Origin: a virus
Length of the DNA: 41,659 nt
Direction: 5' to 3' (one strand)
IMG/VR virus record: IMGVR_UViG_3300031455_000098
Coordinates: 1-41,659 of that record
Each line of letters opens with the position of its first letter. Position 1 is the stretch's first letter. Positions 28,027 through 37,116 of the stretch are shown piece by piece. Both the position numbers and the translations under genes were made by a program. The notes beneath the pieces are model-generated. The model had not been told where the DNA came from and ran no database searches. It was given only the letters and a program-made list of their open reading frames with translations.

Positions 28027-28953
28027 ATGTCTCTCAAGACGCGCAAAACCACGATCTTCGCCGCGCTGGAAGCGGTCTACGGGACAGCCGAAGCGCTGGA
28101 CGGTAACGATGCGATCCGCACCCACGCCGCGACGATCTCGCCACTCGAAGGGAGCACCGTCAAACGTGACCTCGACGGTCAGGGCTTCGGCAACGACGGC
28201 GAGATCCACGTCGGCGTGCATGTCAAAGTCGAGTTCGATGTCGAGATGGCTGGCAGCGGGGCTGCCGGAACAGCGCCCGCGTACGGTCGCCTGTTCAAGG
28301 CCTGCCAGATGGCGGAGACCATCGACACCGGCGTGAGCGTGACCTATGCGCCGGCCAGCAACGGCACGGACTCGCTGACGATGTACTTCCAGCTCGATGG
28401 GCAGCGCCACGCGCTGCGCGGCGCGCGCGGCACCTGGTCGATCAAGGGCGACAGCCAGGGCATCCCCTATTTCCATTTCGTGTTCACGGGCCTGTGGGTC
28501 AACCCGGCCACGGCGACCGACCTCGTGCCGGATTTCACCGGCTTCCTCGCGCCCAAGCCGATCACGTACGAGCACACGCCGACCGTGACGCTGCACGCGT
28601 TGGCCTCGGTGTTCATCGGCTTCACGTACGACCACGCCAACCAGGTGGAGCACTTCGACAACCCGGGCGAAGAGGCCGTGGAAATCACCGACCGCATGCC
28701 GGCGGGCACGATCAACCTGCTGGCCCCAGTGCTCAGTACGAAAAACTATTTCACGGCAGCAAAGGCCGACACGGTAGGAAACCTGTTGTTCACGCATGGC
28801 GTGGTCGCCGGCAACATCATCAAGCTCGCCGCACCTCGCGTGCAGCTGCTGCAGCCCAAGTACGGCGACGATCGCGGCCGCGCGATGGTGACCGCCAACA
28901 CGAGCTTCGTGCGCGACGTCAACGACGACGAGATGGAGCTCGAGTTCACCTGA
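28027..28953 (+). CDS. Major tail tube protein
   Basis: 308 residues, ATG 28027 after GAGGAAAT. Typical of phage tail tube proteins: MSLKTRKTTIFAALEAVYGT at the start, ending in NDDEMELEFT. The middle is beta-sandwich-like (HVGVHVKVEFDVEMAGSGAA, DSLTMYFQLDGQRHALRGAR, PYFHFVFTGLWVNPA), with the paired ITDRMPAGTINLLAPVLSTK. It would assemble into stacked hexameric rings around the tape measure. Confidence 0.85.
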   Translation: MSLKTRKTTIFAALEAVYGTAEALDGNDAIRTHAATISPLEGSTVKRDLDGQGFGNDGEIHVGVHVKVEFDVEMAGSGAAGTAPAYGRLFKACQMAETIDTGVSVTYAPASNGTDSLTMYFQLDGQRHALRGARGTWSIKGDSQGIPYFHFVFTGLWVNPATATDLVPDFTGFLAPKPITYEHTPTVTLHALASVFIGFTYDHANQVEHFDNPGEEAVEITDRMPAGTINLLAPVLSTKNYFTAAKADTVGNLLFTHGVVAGNIIKLAAPRVQLLQPKYGDDRGRAMVTANTSFVRDVNDDEMELEFT

Positions 28954-29023
28954 TCGGTTTCACCGCACCACCGGTTGTCCCGTGCCCCCCAGGGAGCCCG
29001 CTCCCCACATAGGACACCCCCCC

Positions 29024-29377
29024 GTGTTTGTCATCGATCAAAAGCCCACCTACTGGTACCCCGTCGAAGTCGAGCTCACCGACGACGAGACCGGCCGCAA
29101 GAAGAAGTTCACGTTCGACGGCCAGTTCAACCGCCTGCCGCAGGACGAGCTCGGCGAGCTCGTACGAACGCGCGAGGACGGCGAGGCGCCGCTCAAAGAC
29201 TCCGAAGTGCTCGACAAAGTGTTCCGCGGCTGGCGCAAGGTCCAGAACGCCGACGGGACGGAAGTCGAGGTCAACGAAGTCAACCGCGCGAAGCTGCTCG
29301 CGATCTTTCCGGTGCAGCCCTCGATCGTGCGCGCGTTCCTCAAATCGATCGGCGTTGAGGGTTACCGAAAAAACTGA
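29024..29377 (+). CDS. Tail assembly chaperone, short form (G-like)
   Basis: 117 residues from GTG 29024 (MFVIDQKPTYWYPVEVELTD). A frame from GTG 28982 is 14 codons longer but lacks a ribosome site; TAGGA precedes 29024. The protein has a strand-rich start and a helical end (VQPSIVRAFLKSIGVEGYRK). It sits between the tail tube and tape measure genes and ends in a slippery sequence, the standard signature of the G chaperone that binds the tape measure during tail assembly. Confidence 0.8.
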   Translation: MFVIDQKPTYWYPVEVELTDDETGRKKKFTFDGQFNRLPQDELGELVRTREDGEAPLKDSEVLDKVFRGWRKVQNADGTEVEVNEVNRAKLLAIFPVQPSIVRAFLKSIGVEGYRKN

Positions 29378-29742
29378 CGGACGCGGCCGCGTGGTGGGGA
29401 CAGGGATGCCCCGGCGCCGACGTCGAGCAAGCGATCCAGGACCTGCGCGACCAGGGATGGAGCGAAGAGGCACTCGCGATCGAGCGGCAGGAAGCCGAGC
29501 AGCTCATGGAACCGCGCTGGATCTGGAGGGAGAACTGGGTAACCGCTGGCGTGTTCCTGTCGTGCCGATGGGCGCGCGCCGGCATGGGTGGCGAGATCCC
29601 CGTGGGGATCGATGCGCAGGAGATCGCCGCGGCGTGCGTGCTGATGCGCGTGCCGCGCGCGGAGTGGCCAAGCGTATTCGCGGGGGTGCGACTGATGAGC
29701 GATGCAGCCAAGCCGAAGCTGCTGGACCGGATCAAGAAGTAG
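29024..29742 (+). CDS. Tail assembly chaperone, frameshifted long form (GT-like)
   Basis: A -1 shift at A_AAA_AAC (29368-29374) joins the short form (117 codons) to a second frame from 29374, LTDAAAWWGQGCPGADVEQA on to KPKLLDRIKK, ending at TAG 29740-29742: about 239 residues. The T-like part has DLRDQGWSEEALAIERQEAE and EPRWIWRENWVTAGVFLSCR. The slip site lies immediately before the zero-frame stop TGA, as in other GT pairs. The T frame has no start codon of its own near the junction; its first ATG is at 29506. Confidence 0.8.
29368..29374 (+). promoter_or_regulatory. Programmed -1 ribosomal slippery site
   Basis: A_AAA_AAC in the zero frame (CGA AAA AAC TGA). Both tRNAs can re-pair after a -1 slip. 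The next codon in the new frame is CTG at 29374. The adjacent stop codon would increase the pause. Confidence 0.85.
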
Positions 29743-29745
29743 GAG

Positions 29746-29892
29746 TCAAGACGCGGTGAGGCGCAGCAGCGAGCGGGCCATCGAGACGAGGAGCGCGACG
29801 CCGCAGATGGCCCAGGCGATCCAGGCGAGCGGCTGCATGCTGACCAAGGCCAGCGAGAGCACGAGGAACGCAAGGGCAAGGGGCACGGTCAT
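29746..29892 (-). CDS. Antisense micro-ORF, two-span membrane peptide
   Basis: 48 codons on the minus strand, filling the gap between the GT stop (29742) and the tape measure ATG (29904). The peptide starts MTVPLALAFLVLSLALVSM and continues PLAWIAWAICGVALLVSMA, two hydrophobic helices with a short basic end (RSLLRLTAS). No good ribosome binding site precedes its ATG. It could be a chance frame, but the exact fit and composition are notable. It would be the only leftward gene in the late region. Confidence 0.3.
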   Translation of the reverse strand: MTVPLALAFLVLSLALVSMQPLAWIAWAICGVALLVSMARSLLRLTAS

Positions 29893-29903
29893 CGAGGGAC
29901 AGC

Positions 29904-32900
29904 ATGGCCGAGCATGAGCTGCGAATCAAGCTGAGCGCCGACGGCAAGGGCCTGGTCGGCGAGATGCGCCTGGCCAACGGCGAGATCCAGCGTTTCGGCA
30001 CCGGCGCGGAGACCGCGGCCGACAAGGCGACCGGCGCGATGGGCCGCACGCGCGCGGGCGTGAAATCGATCAGCGATCAGCTGCGTGACGCGCGCAACCT
30101 CGCGATCGGGTTTTTCGGCATCCAGATGGGTGCTGGACTGGCGAAGGAGATCATCAACGTCGCCGATGCCTGGGGGCAGATCTCTTCGCGCATCAAGCTG
30201 GCCACGGTCGACGGCGCCGAACAGGCGATGGTGCAGGAGCGCCTGATCGACATCTCGCGGCGCTCGTTCCGCGCGATCGACGAAACCTCGGAGGTGTACC
30301 TGCGCTCGGCCGGCGCGATGCGCGAGGTCGGATTCGTTGCGCGCGATACGCTCGCCATGACCGAAGCCGTGTCGCTCTCGCTCGTGGTCAGCGCGACCAA
30401 CGCGCAGACCGGCGCGAGCGTGATCGACCAGGTCGGCAAGGCGATGGAAACCGGGACGCTGCGCGGCGACGCATTCAACACGATGCTCGCCGGTGCGCCG
30501 CGCCTGGCCACTGCGCTCGCCGATGGGTTGGGCGTGACCCGACAGCAGCTGCGCGCAATGGCCGAGGCGGGCGAGCTCACGACCGCGCGCGTGCTGCCCG
30601 CACTGACTTCGCAGCTCGGCAAGCTGCGCGAGGAAGCCGACAGCATGCCGACGACGGTCGGCGACGCGATCACTGTGTGGACCAACGCGTTCAAGGTGTG
30701 GGTCGGCGAGGCGAACAAAGGCATGGGCGTCACCGCCGGTCTCGCTGCCGGCATCGAGTTTCTGGGCGAACACTTCTCGACGCTGGTCGAGATCGGCGGC
30801 GCGGTGCTGGTCGTGTTCGGCGCGCGTTGGGTGTCGACAATGGCCGCCAGCGCGGCCGCGATGGTGCGCAACCAACTCGTGGCGCGCGCCCTGGCGGCGG
30901 AGATGGGCATCGCCAGTGTGGCGTCACGCACGCTCGGATCGAGCATGCTCGCACTGGCGGGTGGGCCGATCGGCGCGATCCTCGTGGTGCTCGGCGGCGT
31001 CGCGGCGGCCGTGTTCGCCTGGCGCCAGGCCGAGGCCGAACGGCAGCGCGAGTTCGCGGCCGGCATCGATCAGCTCAAGGAGGGTGCCGCGCGCGCGCGT
31101 GAGCTGACCAGCGCGCTCGAGGACGCGGCATCGGGCACCGCGCCGGCAACGCTGCGCAACGCGCTGCAGGAGTGGAGTACTCAACTCGGCACGATCGCCA
31201 CGCAGCAAGACGAATACAACGCCAAGCGTGAGGCGTTGATCGCGATCGAGTACCGCATTGCGCAGGCGCAACAGTCATCGCGCGAGGGCGCCGGCATCCA
31301 ACTGCTCAGCCTGATTCCAGCAGCCGAGCAACTGCGCGCGGAACTCGCACAACTCGGCACGGCGCTGGGCTTGTCCAGCGAGCAGACTACGGTGCTGGGT
31401 ACGGCAATCCAGAGTCACCTCGGTCCGGCAACGGAACGCGTCGCCATCGCGATCGATCGCCTGGGCAATGTGCGCAGCCTGGCCGATGGATTCGGCCTGC
31501 TGCGCGACGGTCTGCGTGGTGTCGTGGATCTCATGTCGCTGTTCAGCGAGGTCGCGGGACCGAGCGCGGACAAGATCGAGAAGCTCAACAAATCGCTTGG
31601 CGATCAGGCCGCGCGCTTGCGCGTGCAGCACGTGGAACTGACAAGTGGGGTACGCGCCGCCGCAGAGTACCAAGCGCGGCAGGAGCTCGGGCTCCAGCAG
31701 ACTGACAAGATTCCGGCCTCGGTGCAGAAGGAGATCGACGCGGTTGTGGCTGCGCGCGCGGCGTACGAAGGTGCGCGCACTTCACAGGAGGCGTCGAAGA
31801 AATCCAAGGAAGAGGCCAAGCGTGCCGCCGAGGCGCTGGCGAAAGCCCAATTCGATGTCGTCCATGCGCTGTCGCAACAGCAGGCGGCACTGTCGCCGCT
31901 CGACGCCGCCACAGAAGCCTACAAGCAACGCGTGACCGCGGCGCACGTGCAGGTCGCCGAATGGACGAAGGCCGGGATCGACGCGGGCCAGACGCAGGCG
32001 TACCTGCGCGGCGAAGTCGACGGCGCCGGTGCGGTGTTTGAGAAGACCACGGCACAGATCGCCGAGCAGGCAGACGTGCTCGCAGCGTATCGGAAACAGG
32101 TGGCCGATGACCGCTTACTGGTCGGTATGACCCAGCGGCAGCGCGCGGTCGCCGAGGCCGTTGCTTCCGTGACCACGCAATACAAGGCGAATGTCGTCGC
32201 GGGCATCGCGATGAAGAGCTCGCTCGCCACCGTTCAAGCCGGCGCGGCGGCGGCCGCCGGCGAATTGTTCGACTACGCCACGAAGGCGGAAAAATCGATC
32301 GCCGACGTCGAGAGCATCCTCTCTCGAGTCGGCGAAACCAGCGCCTTCGACAGCATCACGGAGCAGATCAAGGTTCTCGAAGACGCGATCAAGTCCGGAT
32401 TCAGCACGCGGCCCGTCGAAGAACTCCAGGCGGCGATCGACAAGCTCAGGACCAAGAGTGTGCGCGCCAACATCGGCGCGTTCCTGGAGCTCGGCCAAGC
32501 GATCGTCGGCGCCATGAAAGACTCCGCCCAGGAGGGAACTCGGCACTACGCGGCGCTCGAAGTTGCGCAATCGGTGCTGGCGCTGGGACAGGGCATCCTT
32601 GCGATCCTCAACCAAGGCCAGGGCGATCCCTATACGGCATTCGGGCGTATGGCGGCGATGGCTGCCACGGTCATCCCGTTGGCCGCGCAGCTGGGCGCGA
32701 GTATCAGCAACTTCGCCGGCGCCGGTTTCGCTGACACAGCAGGCCAGCGTCAGGCCGCGCAGGGTACGGGAACGGTGTTGGGCGACAGTGAGGCGAAATC
32801 CGAAAGCATCCTGAACGCGGCTCAGATCACGGCCGACGCCACAAGCGAACTCGTGGCACTCAATCGCGGCATTCTGCGCGCCTTGATTGCCTTGCAGGCG

Positions 32901-35591
32901 GGTCTCGGCTCGGCGGCGAACATGCTGGCGCGTGGTGCAGGCGATGCCGATTTCAGCGGCATGAACTTGTCGACCGTGGGGCAGGGCTTCATGGCCGGGC
33001 ACGCGGCCCGCATGGACCCTCTTGGCTTCTTCAAGGGCAAGTCGAAAATCACGGATGAGGGCATCATCATTTTTGGCGGGCTACTGAGCGATCTGCTCGA
33101 GAACATTTCAGTTGGTGCCTACCAGGAAGTGCAATCGAGGAGTTGGGCCTTTGGATCGACAAGCACGCGCGAGGGCGTCGTGGATGTCTCCGACCAGTTC
33201 GGGCGCCAGTTCCAGCTGATCATCGGATCGATCGTCGACACCGTGCGCGAGGGCGCATTGGCGCTCGGGCTGCTGCCCGATGAAATACAGGCCGCGCTCG
33301 ACCGTTTCCGGGTCGCCGAGATCCGCATTAGCCTGAAAGACCTCTCCGCGGAAGAAAAGCAAGCTGAGTTGCAGGCGGTCCTCGGATCGCTCTTTGACGG
33401 GATGGCTGTTGCAGTGGTTCCGTTCATCGAGCAATTCCAGCAGCTCGGCGAGGGCCTCGGGGAGACCCTCATTCGTGTCGCGACCGGCGTGCAGGTGACG
33501 CAGGAGGCCATGCGGCTTCTCGGGTTCGCGTTGGACGAAACGGACCCGGAGCGGTTCGCGCAGGCCAGCGAAGGCTTGATCGCGCTGACCGGCGGGATCG
33601 AGGGCCTGATCAGCGGAATGAGCAGTTTCGTGAGTCATTTCGCCAGCGACGCACATCGTTTCGAGGTCGCAGCGCAGGCGCTCGCGTCGGCATTCGGACA
33701 AGCCAACCTCGCAGTGCCGGCCACGCGCGATGCGATGTGGGACCTGATGCAATCTCTCGACGCGACCACGGAATCCGGTCGCGAGCAGATTGCCACGCTG
33801 CTCCGCTTGGCCGATGTCGCAAGCGAGTACTACACGCTACTCGATCAACAGGTATCGGCAGCGCAGGAACGGCTGGAAAGCATCGGTCTGGCCGGGCCTG
33901 CGATGAGCGCGTTCGGCGGTGAATTGGCGCAGATCCACGCGCAGCGTGATGCCGCGCTGCAGGCGGCCAACGCCATCGCGCAGGCACAAGGCCGCGTGAG
34001 CGCGAGCAATCGGCAGATCGCTGCGATCCACCAATGGACGGCACGGCAGATCGAAGCGGCCATGCGCTACCTGCAGGCGCAGACGCAGGACATCGTTTCG
34101 ATGCTGTACGGCGGGGTGCCCGCTTCGCTCGATGCGATCAATGCGCGGATCTCGCAGATCGAGAGCGAGGGCGGCGGACTCGCCGACTTCGCGAACACGT
34201 TCGCCGCGGCCGTGGACCGCTTCGCCGACGCCACGCAGCTCGCGATCAGCGATCTGTCGCCGCTCTCGGATCGCGAGAAGCTGGAGATCGCCAGGCAGGG
34301 TTATCTCGCCGGCACCGTGAGCGATACCGATGTGCTCACGATCGCGCGCCGGCTGTTCGCCAGCGGCAACGACTACCGTCAGCAGTACGACTGGGTGCAG
34401 GCCAATCGTCCCGCCGAACGCGATGATGGCGGTCCATCCACGACGGAACTGGTGCCCTCGGCCGAGCTGCGCGCGCTCTACGCCGCGCGCGATGCCGCCC
34501 TGGCCGAGCAGGAGGCCGCGCAGCGCGCGGGCCTTGCGCAGCAGCTCGCGCAGAACCTCAGCGACATGGCGATCATCGGGCGGCAGTCCGTCCTTGAGTT
34601 GATTGCCGCGCAAAGCGATTTCACGCTGCGTGATCTCGCGACCGACCTCGGCGTCACGCTCGATGCGCTCAATGCCGACAGCGTGCTCGCGCTCGGCAAC
34701 ATGGCCACGACCCTGGGCGTGGGTTTCGGCGATCTCATCGGGGCGCTCGGGCTCAACCTGGGCGGGCTCACCGAGGGCGTGGCCGAGCTCGCCGGTCGCG
34801 TGGGCATCGATCTGAGCGCGCTCAATGCCGGGACCGCACAGGCGCTGGCAGACCTCGCGTCCGGCCTCAACGCCGAGCTGCGCGACCTGGCCGATTCCCT
34901 GGGCATCGATCTCGGCTCGATCACGGATGCGACCAGCGCGTTCTACGGCGCGCTGGCCAACGAAATCGCCGGCATGCCCGCCGCCCAGCGCGAGGCGCTC
35001 GCGCCGCTGCTCGACGCGATCACGTCCGCGCGCGATGCCGACGGCGCGAATGCCGCGATCACGGCGCTCGAAGATGCCATCAACGCGATGGGCCCGGAGA
35101 TCCGCAACCTGCTCGCGCCGTACCTGGAGGGCGTGGTCAACGCGCCCGCGCTCTCGCAACTGGACGTGCTCAGCGAGATCCAGGGCCTGGCGGTCCAGCA
35201 GCTGGACGTGCTGCGCGAGATCTCGGCCAAGCTCGGCGGCAGCGAGAGCGTGCCGGGCTATGCCGTGGGCACCGCTTACGTGCCGCGCGACATGCTGGCC
35301 AACATCCACGAGGGCGAGAAGATTATCGACGGGCAGTCCGCGGCGATCCTGGAACGCTACGGCATCCGCGTGACCGGAGAGGGTGGCGCGAGCGCGGAAC
35401 GCTTCGCGGCGCTCGAAGAACGCATGGCGCAGGTGCACGAAACGCTGGAGCGCTACCTGCCGGCAGTGGCGGAAAACACCGAGCGCAGCGCCAGCGCGGG
35501 CATGGTTGCGGCCGACGAGACCGAGCGCATGCGCCGATACGCCGAGTCCAGCGGCACGCACGCGGGCTCAGACCGGTACAGGGTGCGCTGA
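29904..35591 (+). CDS. Tail tape measure protein
   Basis: 1895 residues with GAGGG upstream. The N-terminus (MAEHELRIKLSADGKGLVGE) leads to the tape measure domain (about 70-280: QISSRIKLATVDGAEQAMVQ, ETSEVYLRSAGAMREVGFVA, GTLRGDAFNTMLAGAPRLAT). Hydrophobic spans lie at about 280-375 (STLVEIGGAVLVVFGARWVS, GGPIGAILVVLGGVAAAVFA). A long helical coiled middle follows. Near 1580-1680 are degenerate short repeats (DLGVTLDALNADS, LGLNLGGLTEGVAEL, VGIDLSALNAGTAQALADL). The length corresponds to a tail of several hundred nanometres at the usual 1.5 A per residue, or about 280 nm. This protein sets tail length and is ejected with the DNA. Confidence 0.9.
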   Translation: MAEHELRIKLSADGKGLVGEMRLANGEIQRFGTGAETAADKATGAMGRTRAGVKSISDQLRDARNLAIGFFGIQMGAGLAKEIINVADAWGQISSRIKLATVDGAEQAMVQERLIDISRRSFRAIDETSEVYLRSAGAMREVGFVARDTLAMTEAVSLSLVVSATNAQTGASVIDQVGKAMETGTLRGDAFNTMLAGAPRLATALADGLGVTRQQLRAMAEAGELTTARVLPALTSQLGKLREEADSMPTTVGDAITVWTNAFKVWVGEANKGMGVTAGLAAGIEFLGEHFSTLVEIGGAVLVVFGARWVSTMAASAAAMVRNQLVARALAAEMGIASVASRTLGSSMLALAGGPIGAILVVLGGVAAAVFAWRQAEAERQREFAAGIDQLKEGAARARELTSALEDAASGTAPATLRNALQEWSTQLGTIATQQDEYNAKREALIAIEYRIAQAQQSSREGAGIQLLSLIPAAEQLRAELAQLGTALGLSSEQTTVLGTAIQSHLGPATERVAIAIDRLGNVRSLADGFGLLRDGLRGVVDLMSLFSEVAGPSADKIEKLNKSLGDQAARLRVQHVELTSGVRAAAEYQARQELGLQQTDKIPASVQKEIDAVVAARAAYEGARTSQEASKKSKEEAKRAAEALAKAQFDVVHALSQQQAALSPLDAATEAYKQRVTAAHVQVAEWTKAGIDAGQTQAYLRGEVDGAGAVFEKTTAQIAEQADVLAAYRKQVADDRLLVGMTQRQRAVAEAVASVTTQYKANVVAGIAMKSSLATVQAGAAAAAGELFDYATKAEKSIADVESILSRVGETSAFDSITEQIKVLEDAIKSGFSTRPVEELQAAIDKLRTKSVRANIGAFLELGQAIVGAMKDSAQEGTRHYAALEVAQSVLALGQGILAILNQGQGDPYTAFGRMAAMAATVIPLAAQLGASISNFAGAGFADTAGQRQAAQGTGTVLGDSEAKSESILNAAQITADATSELVALNRGILRALIALQAGLGSAANMLARGAGDADFSGMNLSTVGQGFMAGHAARMDPLGFFKGKSKITDEGIIIFGGLLSDLLENISVGAYQEVQSRSWAFGSTSTREGVVDVSDQFGRQFQLIIGSIVDTVREGALALGLLPDEIQAALDRFRVAEIRISLKDLSAEEKQAELQAVLGSLFDGMAVAVVPFIEQFQQLGEGLGETLIRVATGVQVTQEAMRLLGFALDETDPERFAQASEGLIALTGGIEGLISGMSSFVSHFASDAHRFEVAAQALASAFGQANLAVPATRDAMWDLMQSLDATTESGREQIATLLRLADVASEYYTLLDQQVSAAQERLESIGLAGPAMSAFGGELAQIHAQRDAALQAANAIAQAQGRVSASNRQIAAIHQWTARQIEAAMRYLQAQTQDIVSMLYGGVPASLDAINARISQIESEGGGLADFANTFAAAVDRFADATQLAISDLSPLSDREKLEIARQGYLAGTVSDTDVLTIARRLFASGNDYRQQYDWVQANRPAERDDGGPSTTELVPSAELRALYAARDAALAEQEAAQRAGLAQQLAQNLSDMAIIGRQSVLELIAAQSDFTLRDLATDLGVTLDALNADSVLALGNMATTLGVGFGDLIGALGLNLGGLTEGVAELAGRVGIDLSALNAGTAQALADLASGLNAELRDLADSLGIDLGSITDATSAFYGALANEIAGMPAAQREALAPLLDAITSARDADGANAAITALEDAINAMGPEIRNLLAPYLEGVVNAPALSQLDVLSEIQGLAVQQLDVLREISAKLGGSESVPGYAVGTAYVPRDMLANIHEGEKIIDGQSAAILERYGIRVTGEGGASAERFAALEERMAQVHETLERYLPAVAENTERSASAGMVAADETERMRRYAESSGTHAGSDRYRVR

Positions 35592-36229
35592 TGCCGATCC
35601 TCGTGCAGATTATCGACGGTATCGAGATCTACGGCACGCTGCCGCACGCGCCGCTCGGCGCTGCCTACAGCGCGCAGCTGCGCGCACTCAGTGCCTACCT
35701 GCCGGTCTACTGGCGCGTCGCCGATGGCGCGCTGCCAGACGACTGGAGCATCGGTGCGGAGACGGGCATCGTCAGCGGCGCCGAGGCCGAAAACATCGGC
35801 GAGTACTCCGTGCAGATCGAGGCGCGCGACGGCCACGGGCGCTATGCGCGCAAGTGGTTCACGTTCCGCATCCTGGCCGAGCCGATGGTGATTTCTGGCA
35901 CGTTGCCCAATGCAGTGATCGGTGAAGAGTACTCCGCGGTGCTCACGATCACGGGTGGCTATCCGCCCTACGCATCCGTCGCGCGCGTGTTCGGGCCCGG
36001 CTGGATTCTCACCACGCTCGATCCGCCCGCCGACATCGATGTCACCGGCGAGGCGTACGGCGATGGCAACGGCCAGCTCGTCGTCATTCGGGTCACCGAT
36101 GCGCTCGGTGACACCGCCGAATTCTCACAGCTGATCGACGTCGTTCCGGCACCCGCGGGCTACGTGCTCACGGCGACGGGCGATCGCATCATTCTTGCCG
36201 GCGAATCCGGCTTCCTAACGAGGGCGTAG
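35591..36229 (+). CDS. Tail protein with two Ig-like domains
   Basis: 212 residues; ATG overlaps the tape measure stop (TGATG). Two related modules are visible: YGTLPHAPLGAAYSAQLRAL with ARKWFTFRI at residues 14-94, and ISGTLPNAVIGEEYSAVLTI with a shared strand pattern at 101-187. This is the putative-Ig (He_PIG-like) pattern, typical of cell-surface or polysaccharide binding modules in tail proteins. A short C-terminus ends GFLTRA. Likely distal tail or adhesion; the target is unknown. Confidence 0.7.
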   Translation: MPILVQIIDGIEIYGTLPHAPLGAAYSAQLRALSAYLPVYWRVADGALPDDWSIGAETGIVSGAEAENIGEYSVQIEARDGHGRYARKWFTFRILAEPMVISGTLPNAVIGEEYSAVLTITGGYPPYASVARVFGPGWILTTLDPPADIDVTGEAYGDGNGQLVVIRVTDALGDTAEFSQLIDVVPAPAGYVLTATGDRIILAGESGFLTRA

Positions 36230-36231
36230 CC

Positions 36232-37116
36232 GTGGCCGACAAAGAAGTTGATGACATGACGTTGCTCAGCACGATGCAGGGCGATGAAAACTTCTACGTC
36301 GTCGCGCAGTCAGGCCCCTCACGCGTCGACCGGCGCGTGCAGCCGACGCAGGTCATGCAGATGAACTTGCGGTTGATGGGATTGGGCGAACGCCTTACGT
36401 GCGCCGAGGACATCCCGAATCAGCGGCTCATTCACGCGAGCAACGCCTCGATGTACCTCGCCGATGCGGCGCTGGCGCGGCACGCCACCGGTTTCGTGGC
36501 GACCGGAGAAGTCAGCGGAGAACTGGCATGGATGCAGTCTGTTGGCCTTTCCGCAGTGACCATCGAAGGATCGGAGACGGATTTCCCCATCGGCACCAAG
36601 CTGTGGCTGGGCACCGAAGGCAGGGTTGTCGCCGCACCGCCGATCGTGGGCATCCCGCAAGTCGTGGGGACGGTGGTCAAGACCTTTGCCGGCACCGGCG
36701 TCCTGCGTATCGTGTTCGCGCCCGAACCCCCGCCCGGCGAAACCATGCTCGCCGGCGAAACGCTACAAGACAGGACACTGGTCACCGTGATCGACGGCGC
36801 GGTGTGGGTCGCACCGAAATCCGGGTATGGTGCCAACGCGTTCGTGATCAAAGGCGCCGCCGAGTCCGATCCGGTCACTGTGTATTTCGTTGGCACGCCG
36901 GTCGTGCGCAGCTCGAACGAAGATATCGTCTCAGGGCAGAGCGTCTACTTGAAGAACGGAGGGACGATTGGGCCCGAGCCGTTGGCCGGCATGGGCAACA
37001 TCCCGCAGTTCGTCGGGCCTGCGATCGAGATCCTCGGCGCGGACCCAGATGAACTCGGCCAGTTCCTCTACCGCATCCGGTTTCAGGCCGGCGAAACCTT
37101 CCCGGAAGAGATATGA
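36232..37116 (+). CDS. Tail protein, 294 aa
   Basis: GTG 36232 (MADKEVDDMTLLSTMQGDEN). The N-terminal part has FYVVAQSGPSRVDRRVQPTQ. The rest is strand-rich, with VTIEGSETDFPIGTKLWLGT and VVGTVVKTFAGTGVLRIVFA, then a second similar stretch, DIVSGQSVYLKNGGTIGPEP. Repeated beta modules suggest a trimeric or fibre-like tail component. No family is recognised. Gene order between the Ig-like protein and the hub suggests a structural role at the tail tip. Confidence 0.55.
   Translation: MADKEVDDMTLLSTMQGDENFYVVAQSGPSRVDRRVQPTQVMQMNLRLMGLGERLTCAEDIPNQRLIHASNASMYLADAALARHATGFVATGEVSGELAWMQSVGLSAVTIEGSETDFPIGTKLWLGTEGRVVAAPPIVGIPQVVGTVVKTFAGTGVLRIVFAPEPPPGETMLAGETLQDRTLVTVIDGAVWVAPKSGYGANAFVIKGAAESDPVTVYFVGTPVVRSSNEDIVSGQSVYLKNGGTIGPEPLAGMGNIPQFVGPAIEILGADPDELGQFLYRIRFQAGETFPEEI

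Noticed and set aside
29028-29759. +1-type 243-codon frame as an alternative chaperone partner
   Set aside because: Serine/arginine-rich shadow; the -1 frame has proper composition and meets the slippery site.
33837-35561. 574-codon minus-strand frame opposite the tape measure gene
   Set aside because: Shadow of the tape measure frame, no ribosome site, low-complexity arginine-rich product.
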